Shown here: positions 56,700 through 64,000 of the stretch, in pieces | Numbering within the stretch: the first letter of the stretch is position 1 | How the letters are laid out: the number at the start of each line of letters is the position of its first letter | NCBI GenBank assembly: GCA_905160935.1 | Contig: CAJHZI010000457.1 | Coordinates: forward strand, 3,348,501-3,412,500 | Origin: Enchytraeus crypticus | Taxonomy: Eukaryota; Annelida; Clitellata; Enchytraeida; Enchytraeidae | Direction of reading: 5' to 3' | DNA: 64,000 nucleotides | Translations under genes and position numbers: made by a program | Notes under the pieces: generated by a model | Told to the model about the DNA's origin: nothing | Seen by the model: only the letters and a program-made list of their open reading frames with translations | Databases searched by the model: none

Positions 56700-57450
56700 G
56701 ACCAAACGTAAACTGCATTTAAACGTAAACTGCATGTCTTATGAAAAGCATAGGCTTACCCCATTGTGAACGGATCATAGATGAAAAAAACGTTCTTACA
56801 AAAAATAAAAAAAGTTTAAAAATGCGTTTTTTCACAAAAAATTAAAAACGTAAAATAACGTTGAAAAAACGTTAGTAGCGTACACGTAGCTTAAATATAT
56901 ATTACCATGTCTTCATTCCATAACACTAAACAATTTTATTGCAACTAGACTTGATCTAAAGTTCTAAAGTTCTAAAGTATGTCCATAGACTCCATACAAA
57001 TATAAACAAATACTTTCAGGTCACTTACAGCCACACTGTCAGTTGTTCATAATTATCAATACAAGAAAATTTAAATCCGTAAGAAATTAAGAATAGACAA
57101 TGTCCTAAAAATTAGAACATCTGCCTAACTAGGAAAATAAAAAATGTAATGAATTACCTTTTATATAGTGATGTTTATGGCGCGAAACTAACGGCAATTT
57201 CTCAATATTTATGTGCAGTCCAGTCAAACCATAGTTTACGTTTTTTTACGTTTCTTATTTAAAAAATAAATAAAAAACGTAAAAAATGCGTTTTATTCAA
57301 AGATATAAAAAACATAAAGGAACGTTTTTATCATCTATGGAACGGATTGACTTGTTAATCGATGGAGTGCTCTTTAGCGGAGCGTGATAACAGAATATAA
57401 GTAAGACTATGTGCACTTTACATGATACTATGGAGAGAAAGAAGATATTA
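56700..57450 (+). mobile_element. SINE-6 copy split by hAT-like MITE
   Basis: Left part ends AGGCTTACCCCATTGTGAAC; right part resumes GACTTGTTAATCGATGGAGT and GTGCTCTTTAGCGGAGCG. Confidence 0.6.
56776..57339. mobile_element. hAT-like MITE with perfect 8-bp target duplication
   Basis: Termini CATAGATGAAAAAAACGTTC and, inverted, CATAGATGATAAAAACGTTC. Both are flanked by the direct repeat GAACGGAT (56768-56775 and 57340-57347). Eight-base duplications are the hallmark of hAT transposition. No coding frame; subterminal AAAACGT repeats are frequent. It has split a SINE-6 copy. Confidence 0.85.
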
Positions 57451-57454
57451 TATT

Positions 57455-58420
57455 AAAGAGAAAATTTAAATTTATTAAAATTTAGACTTTGAATCTTTAA
57501 CGAACATTACTATAGAAGTATGATGGGCATGATAGGTCTTCGAGACTGCTTATAAATTTCAGATAAAATTTTAAATCCTTTCCATGGTTATTCATATCTT
57601 TGCTGTTGATAAGATCGATTGGTAGCAATCATCGGTAATGTTCTGATGAAAGGTCCACTGCAATGTAGGTCTACATCCCAATCCATTCGTTTAATATTTA
57701 TTTGTGGATTATAAGATTATGGGCTATAAGCATCTGCTGTTGACTGACCTGGACTTGAAACTAAGTCACTCTTGTTCAAGGCGAGCAATCTAGACATTGC
57801 GTCATGTTTCTTTTTCCTTTGGCACTAAACTTTTTCGAAAACAAAACATCGAAAACTAAACTCTAAATTATAAAGAGGCTTTTGACAAAAGGCTCTTTAG
57901 AGTTACAGCATAATTCCACGCAAATAATTTAACGAGCATTGAGTTCCGTTAAATTCTGATTACGGAATTATTTAGGCCACGTCAATAGGCCTATCTGTTT
58001 AACAATTCTACCCGATACACGACTAGACTTCAAAACATTCTATGTTGCATAGTAAGTTTTCGATGCAGAAAAATTACCATTAACAAAGTCAACAACCACC
58101 AATGACGAACCGGTAATTTTTTGAACAAGCGCAACAGTTAACATTGAAGACAAACAAAAATAATTGACAGCGTATGACAACAATGCGCTCACAGTCGCCG
58201 CACTTACGTGTAGATATGTATAAACAGTCCATATATACTGTTCTAAGCAGAAAGTTTGTTTGCAACAAGAAGCTAAATTAATTAGACCCTTATCATTATT
58301 TTATGCATATACTGTAGAATCAAACACAATATTAGAGTGCTTTTCTCGTCCACGTCAACACTAAGCACTATGGGAACAAGGATAGAAGGGCCTTAGAAGA
58401 CAAGATAATTAGATGGAATA
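57455..58420. other. No gene or repeat recognised
   Basis: Searched for the gene A death-domain exon by analogy with gene B; none seen. Confidence 0.45.
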
Positions 58421-58424
58421 TGGT

Positions 58425-58515
58425 GCAACGGTTAGAGTGTTTGCCTTGGATGCAAGGGTTTGTGTTCAAAGAGCAGGTCAGTCAGCAAACGATGAATATC
58501 ACCTTGGGCTCATTG
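58425..58515 (+). mobile_element. SINE-5 copy
   Basis: ATGGTGCAACGGTTAGAGTG and GGTTTGTGTTCAAAGAGC, CAGTCAGCAAACG. Confidence 0.6.
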
Positions 58516-58807
58516 ATGATTAACCCAGTATGAAAGCTTTCTGCCAGCTAAAACTATAATTGGAAAACATATAATTCCCTTATACCAGTTATATTTTTAT
58601 TTTATATTAGAAATTTCAAAATTTAATTGGCGCTAATTTTTCTATGAAAAGTTCTACGTCTGAAAACTAGATTCTAAAAGAATGAATGCGATTATAGAGA
58701 TGCACGGAGAAAATCTACATGGCGAATTCTATGTAATTATTTACCACAGGTATTTCATAACATTTAAAGTTTAAAGTTGCCCGTGTAGTGTCCAGGTTGA
58801 CTTTAAA

Positions 58808-58943
58808 AAAGCTATTGTTAACATCAGTTTCCTCACTCAAAAGCAATGTCAGTGACGGGAGAGCCCAGGATTTAAACCCCGTACATACATGTACTTATCC
58901 TCAGTCGAGTTTTTTTACCGACATCGCCACTGGCTCCAGCCAG
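58808..58943 (-). mobile_element. SINE-1 copy
   Basis: GTTAACATCAGTTTCCTCAC, AGGATTTAAACCCCGTAC, CGCCACTGGCTCCAGCCAG. Confidence 0.85.
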
Positions 58944-59119
58944 TTATTCAATTCAGTCAGTCGTAAAATAAAAAATGTTATGCTGTGGTTAAGTAAAGAT
59001 ATTTTCTTCTTCATCATAGTTTAAATAGTAGACTATTTAACTTGTCAGTTTAATTTTGTTCCCTTTTTTGTTAGACACTTGACAAAAGCACGTGCAAAAA
59101 TGAATATGGAATTAGATAA

Positions 59120-59450
59120 TAATAATAATAAAGGTTTAACGTCCGTTTCCTCATACAAGGATGATGTCAGGGACGTCCCCCCATCACATGTCACTACAAA
59201 TCGATTCACCCAAACGATCTGAAAAAACACGTGCTGAAGAGAAATAAAAGATCCTAAACAGTGCCGGTCCGGTGATCAAAAAACAGTCAGGCAAGATTAA
59301 ATAAAATCTATGGTGGGAAGAGATGTGTTTTCAACTTACAACGGAAAGTGGAAGTAGTAGAACATGAGCGAAGATCAGGAGGCAGAGAGTTCCAAACAGT
59401 AGGAGCGGAGAAAGAAAATGAACGTCTAAGATGGCTTACCTCTGCCTCAG
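59120..59450 (-). mobile_element. CR1-like LINE 3' portion
   Basis: Minus strand codes HLRRSFSFSAPTVWNSLPPD and CKLKTHLFPP, then the shared 3' UTR with ATCACCGGACCGGCACTG, GACGTCCCTGACATCATCC and GGAAACGGACGTTAAACC before TTATTATTATT. Same family as 29.2-29.8 kb. Confidence 0.85.
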
Positions 59451-59454
59451 TTAT

Positions 59455-59765
59455 TGCCTATTAGAATCGTTCACAACAGACGCTACAGTTGATATATTTT
59501 TTATTAGTCAATATTATGAATCTTTAAAAGTTAACACTATAGAAAGTTTTCCCATAAAAATTATCGAAACATAGTAATTAACATGCAACAGTTAGGATCA
59601 GCGAATTAGTTACGCTCAAATATCGTTACTTCATGACGTCAACAACGAGTTCACTTTACCAGCATTATCGTGGTCATAACGTGGACACTTAAGATCGAGG
59701 CCAGGGGGGCTAGAGGGACTAGGCCCCCTTAAATTCGAAGCTGTCTTAAGACATTCAACCCCTTG
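59455..59765. other. No gene or repeat recognised
   Basis: Nothing seen. Confidence 0.45.
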
Positions 59766-59766
59766 T

Positions 59767-59768
<2 letters not shown>

Positions 59769-59827
<59 letters not shown>
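59769..59827. repeat. (AC)n-(AT)n microsatellite
   Basis: Directly abuts the 3' tail of the LINE that follows. Confidence 0.95.
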
Positions 59828-59835
59828 CAGTATCT

Positions 59836-61125
59836 CTCTCTTAGTGCACTGCCTATGGCAGGTCCATGGTACATAACGCCTCCACTCTTCTCTGTCTTCC
59901 GACTTCCTCTTCATTTCCACATATGAGTGGGTCTTTAAATCATCTAACATACTAATCTCGGCCTGCCCCTGCCTCTTTTTCCTTCCATTCTACCTTCTAT
60001 AACCTCTTTTAATAGACCTTCCCTCCTTAGAATGTGTCCTATCCATCTCTTCTTCCTATTTCTTAATACATTTATCAACTGTCTATCTGTGCCAACTCTC
60101 TCCAGAACTTCCTCATTTTCATTTATAATCTTTTGCGTCCGGCTAATCCTCCACTCTTCTCCAAATCCACATTTCCAATGCCTCCAGTTTCCTAATATCT
60201 TCCTTCCTTAAGGTCTATTTTTCACATCCATACAATAGTGTGGTCCAAACCAAAGTTTTCACTATCTTTATCTTTGTGTCTTTCTTTAGACTTTTTTGTT
60301 AACAGTTCTTTCCTACTACCAAAGGCCGCTTTTGCTTGTCAAATCCTACTGCATATTTCTGTCTCACATTGCCCATCATCGGTTATAGTATGACCCAAAT
60401 ATTTGAAACTCCTTACCTGTTCCAATTTCGTACCACTTATTGTGATACTAACTTCACCTTTATTATTGGACACTCTCATAACCTTGGTCTTTTTTATCAT
60501 AATCTTCATGCCATATCTTAGGGCCGTATCATTCAGCCTATCCATTACCTTCTGCAATCCAATCTCGCTGCCCGCTACCATTGCTTGGTCATCTGCAAAT
60601 CGTACATCTTGTAACAAATTCCCTCCTACTTCTATTCCTTCTTCCAAGTCTTCCATGGCTTCCTCCATCATTGCCTCAGCGTAAATGTTCAACAGCAGCG
60701 GCGAAATGCTACAACCTTGTCTTACTCCACGTCCTATTTCACCTTCCTCTGAGTATTCTTGTTGGATTTTGATTACTGCTCTTTGATTCATGTACAAGTT
60801 CAAAATTAGTCTTCTATCTCTCCAGTCAATTCCTATTCTTTTTAAGATATTCATCATCGTTATCCAATCAATCCTGTCAAAGGCCTTCTCGAAGTCTACA
60901 AAGCATACAAAAACGTCATTTCCACATTCTAAGCTTCTTTAGCAAAGAAGCAAAGAACCCGCATTAATCCTATTGCTTCTCTTGTGCCGCATCCTTTCCT
61001 AAAACCAAATTGTGTCTTGCTCAGTATCATCTCTGCTTTCGACTAAATGCGATTATTTACTATCATTAATAAGAACTTCGATGCATGAGGTATTAAGCTG
61101 ATTGTTTTGTAATCCGAACACTCCA
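59836..61125 (-). mobile_element. RTE-type LINE with reverse transcriptase core
   Basis: The best RT segment of the family here: ILKRIGIDWRDRRLILNLYM, GRGVRQGCSISPLLLNIYAE, VGGNLLQDVRFADDQAMVAG (catalytic ADD box), MDRLNDTALRYGMKIMIKKT and FKYLGHTITDDGQCETEI, continuing to the 3' tail with TACCATGGACCTGCC. 5'-truncated near 61.1 kb, frames broken downstream of the RT. The endonuclease is absent. Confidence 0.9.
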
Positions 61126-61154
61126 CAGCTCTACACAGCTATACATAGCTATAC

Positions 61155-61205
61155 CAAAGATATACAGTACATATATATATATATAATATTATATATATAT
61201 ATAAG
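61155..61205. repeat. (AT)n microsatellite
   Basis: Short AT tract. Confidence 0.9.
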
Positions 61206-61344
61206 CCAGAATGAAGCCTCCTACTATTTGGCATCCCCGAATTAGTCCCCTCTATTTCCAATCCTAGTATCACTCGTCCCTGTGGCAGTTGGCTTACTAT
61301 AGTACGATAGTTGCAGAATTTTAATACACTTCAACTTAGAAGAT

Positions 61345-61440
61345 TGTCAATCAATTAATCAATCAATAAGAATTTAACGTCCGGTTACTCGCTATTAGGC
61401 AATGTCAGGGACACTCAGTGTCACTCATTACAGTAAATTA
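61345..61440 (-). mobile_element. CR1-like LINE tail, (TTGA)n subfamily
   Basis: CAATTAATCAATCAATAAGA, ATTTAACGTCCGGTTACTCG, GGCAATGTCAGGGACACTC. Confidence 0.65.
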
Positions 61441-61464
61441 ATTTTACGTTTTCAAACTAAACTA

Positions 61465-62395
61465 AATAAAATTGCATTCAAACGATCATTTTTAAATTAT
61501 TGCGTTGGATAAATATCGTCTTTTCCTTACTTAAAGATTTCTAAACTTGGAGTAGGTTGCAATTAATACAATGAACATGTTTTGTGCAAGCAAGTATACA
61601 TGTATATACTAGTAGTGCCAAGATGGATGGGATTCATAATAGTACGGAAACATGATTTAAAAAGTTAGATTATTTTGATTTCATTGCAAAATATATCATG
61701 ATGTAATCTAATATTGATTTTTCTGTTTAGTACTCTATATTTTACATCTGAGACATTCGATATTGGAAATAGGAATCATCATCTAATATCCATTTAGTAT
61801 ACCAGTTATTGAAACTTGACAGGACATATAAAACCATCTCAGCAGTGATATTTGCCTTAAGTATCTGAGGGTTAAAAATGTTACAGTGAGGATGACGATA
61901 AAGTCATTGACAAAATGGAAGTAGAATAAGGCAGACGAAATTAATAGGATGAGGCAGACCGATGGGATAACTTTAGTTTAGTTTAATTGTATGCAGATTT
62001 GAGAGCATAAGAGTTTGCACCTTTGGTCGGCTGTTATCAACTTCTACGGGGTAAATACCAATATAAATGCCAATTTAAGGAACATTTAAAAATTTTTCTT
62101 GTATTTATCATTGTGGTCAATGCATTGTTTCGAAACAAACGACTATCAGCTGTAGCGTCGTCACATGAACGGTGACTACATGACTTTTACGCAGGATTGT
62201 AAATGGTACGAATGCATTTCCAGAAATGAGGATGTAAACGTTAATTGCGCAGTTATGAAGTTCGACTGTTTGTTTTAACTTGTTTCTATTCGTTTTACAA
62301 GCTGACGTTTCACGAAACAGTAATATGCGAGGAGGATTTTGAGTTCGTTTCTCTAAAAATTAGCGGCATATCGGTGACGACTCAAGATGAATAAA
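61465..62395. other. No gene or repeat recognised
   Basis: Nothing seen. Confidence 0.45.
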
Positions 62396-62404
62396 TATGA
62401 ACTT

Positions 62405-62475
62405 TAAAGCTTTCAATCTGCTGACATAGTCTTATGGCGAGGAGCCGGACATTAAATTCCAATTGTTTGATTCGT
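62405..62475 (+). mobile_element. CR1-like LINE tail, (TTGA)n subfamily, diverged
   Basis: GTCTTATGGCGAGGAGCCGG, ACATTAAATTCCAATTGTTT. Confidence 0.5.
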
Positions 62476-62559
62476 TTTTTTCGTTTGAAGTGTCATAAAA
62501 AAATAATGGAAAGTTGACCAACGTACATATACCACACAATAAGAATGCTACAACGATAA

Positions 62560-62875
62560 TCATTACTACCATTACAACCATGACAATCATGTAAACCACA
62601 ACTTGTTACCATGACAACCATGACAACCATGAAATCATGACAATGATGATAACCACACAACCACGACAATCATGACAACAATGACAATCGTGACAACCAT
62701 GACAACCATGATATACTATGATAACTATGACAACTATGATAACCATGACAGCCATGATAACAGTGACAAACATGTCTACATGGCAATCATGATAACCATG
62801 ACCACTATGATAGCCATGACAGCCATGATAACCATGACAACCATGACAATCATGACAACCATGATAATCATGAGA
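62560..62875. repeat. ~9-bp CATGACAAC array
   Basis: Over thirty imperfect units of CATGACAAC/CATGATAAC. Open frames on both strands come from the unit length being a multiple of three. Confidence 0.9.
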
Positions 62876-62889
62876 TATCACTCACTTGG

Positions 62890-63500
62890 AAAAATCGAAG
62901 CCAAGACGGCTAGTAAAAAGTTCGAAAACCAGATTCAATTAAAATGTACTTACTCGGGTACTATTGTGAAATTTTGAGAAGAACAGGTAAATATTAGAAG
63001 TCATACGCTAACAGAACAGTATCTTTCATTGGTCCATATTTATCTATGCAGAAATGATCTCATATATAGAGATCCTGAAGACCATGGCAAATCACTTTGT
63101 CATCTACATGTATTTTTCATTTGGTGACAACTAGATATCACTAAAACCTGAACATCCCTTAGTTCCGAATCTTTGCACTGGATTTTCGGATAAGAACTTA
63201 TCGTCGATTGGATCTTTTCTGTTTGAACTCTGTTTCCATAGCGTGCGATATTGTCAATAACGACATAAAGCACTCTATTTATTATTGTTGCTTTTATACT
63301 TGAAGTTTAAATCGTTTAAGCAATAAATTTATTTATTTTTTTACTTGACAATTTAGTTCATGTACAGCAGCTTATACAACACACATAGTCACTCATACAA
63401 AACACACACACAAACAAACAAACAGTGCAGCAGAAATTGCTATATGAAAATAGGAAAAATATCAACTGAGATATTAAGTCCATGACTACTTAATTTAAAA
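62890..63500. other. No gene accepted
   Basis: A CCCGA/GTAAGT donor-like site on the minus strand at about 62955 lacks a matching exon body. Confidence 0.4.
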
Positions 63501-63504
63501 AAAG

Positions 63505-63725
63505 TAAACACGTATTATAGTGAAATGATCAACTATGTTAATATCTATCACTTTTTAATACCACATGTTTAAACCATTAGGCAATTTCTTCCATTTTCCG
63601 TGCAACCAGTCCAGTGAATGTCCGAGATTTTACTCTCCGATCAGCGCGGCTGGGACTCGAACCCACGAGGGTTCAATTCACCATTTAAAAGTTCATGACG
63701 TTACCCCTACGCTATTAAGACATTA
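63505..63725 (-). mobile_element. SINE-3 copy, near full length
   Basis: AGTGAAATGATCAACTATGT, ACATGTTTAAACCATTAGGC, ACCAGTCCAGTGAATGTCCG, GGGACTCGAACCCACGAGGG (B box in antisense) and CCCCTACGCTATTAAGACA. Confidence 0.85.
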
Positions 63726-64000
63726 TTAGCTGTTTGCTAACACTTAAGTAGGCTAACAATGAAATACTTTAACATTTTTCAGATTAAACATTAGCCTAAT
63801 CTGAATTTAGAAGGATTCTAAAGAAATTTGGCAATCCAGTTTCCAACATGGCTGCTGGCTTATTATTTAATCTTTTAGTAACTAGAAAGTAATTTGATAC
63901 ATATATTGTAGCATGATCAACGCGTTTTGAATCTAAAAGAACGAGATTATATCATGCAAAGAAATAGAAATGTAATTTAATTTAATTTCGTGAATAGAAA
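63726..64000. other. No gene or repeat recognised
   Basis: Window edge; nothing seen. Confidence 0.4.

Noticed and set aside
62606-62977. Long frames on both strands (Tyr-His-Gly-Cys repeats and Met-Thr-Thr repeats)
   Set aside because: By-products of the ~9-bp CATGACAAC array.
57455-64000. Death-domain exon of gene A
   Set aside because: Expected by analogy with gene B, but no ~100-codon minus-strand frame with that pattern exists here.

Overview
This is nuclear DNA of an animal, most likely a marine invertebrate. Protein-coding sequence lies in short GT-AG exons separated by kilobases of AT-rich intron. Intergenic DNA is packed with tRNA-derived SINEs, 5'-truncated LINEs, small DNA transposons and long (AT)n, (GT)n, (GA)n tracts. 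One gene is a clear orthologue of animal ARHGAP19. A lophotrochozoan (for example a mollusc) is my guess from the overall style; the sequence does not prove it.

Genes. All coding exons I can support are on the minus strand. (1) ARHGAP19 (19004-21485 coding) has two coding exons that join in phase into about 581 residues. A probable 5' UTR exon and a TATA plus double-CCAAT promoter lie near 22.75-22.92 kb. (2) A split adaptor-like gene, 'gene A', runs from 55.9 kb down to 35.85 kb. Its exons are an unrecognised ~80-residue domain ('domain X', 55.9 kb), a 19-codon exon (48.0 kb), three linker exons rich in Tyr motifs (43.4, 42.0 and 39.6 kb) and the C-terminal half of an SH2 domain ending the protein (36.0 kb). 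(3) 'Gene B' begins with a death-domain exon (12.0 kb) that joins in phase to a second copy of domain X (5.8 kb), then leaves the window on the left. (4) A second SH2 C-half exon (26.5 kb), in the same phase as the one at 36.0 kb, lies between them. It is either an alternative last exon of gene A or a remnant of another family copy. Together these suggest a tandem family of signalling adaptors (death domain, domain X, Tyr-rich linker, SH2), architecturally reminiscent of SLP-76/BLNK adaptors, with ARHGAP19 inside the array. This is the most interesting content of the window.

Repeats. At least six SINE families recur. SINE-1 shares its 3' end with a CR1-like LINE. SINE-6 shares its 3' end with an RTE-type LINE that has more than a dozen truncated copies here. 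A 734-bp mariner-like MITE (TA target duplication, ~200-bp inverted ends, right arm repeated) lies at 13.35-14.09 kb. A 564-bp hAT-like MITE with a perfect 8-bp target duplication sits inside a SINE-6 copy at 56.78-57.34 kb. Minisatellites of 58, 25, 23 and ~75 bp are present. I see no intact autonomous element, no CRISPR array, no rRNA and no convincing tRNA gene.

Layout: 1-5.6 kb repeats; 5.6-12.1 kb gene B; 12.1-19 kb repeats and MITE; 19-22.9 kb ARHGAP19; 23-35.8 kb repeats with the lone SH2 exon; 35.8-55.9 kb gene A; 56-64 kb repeats.
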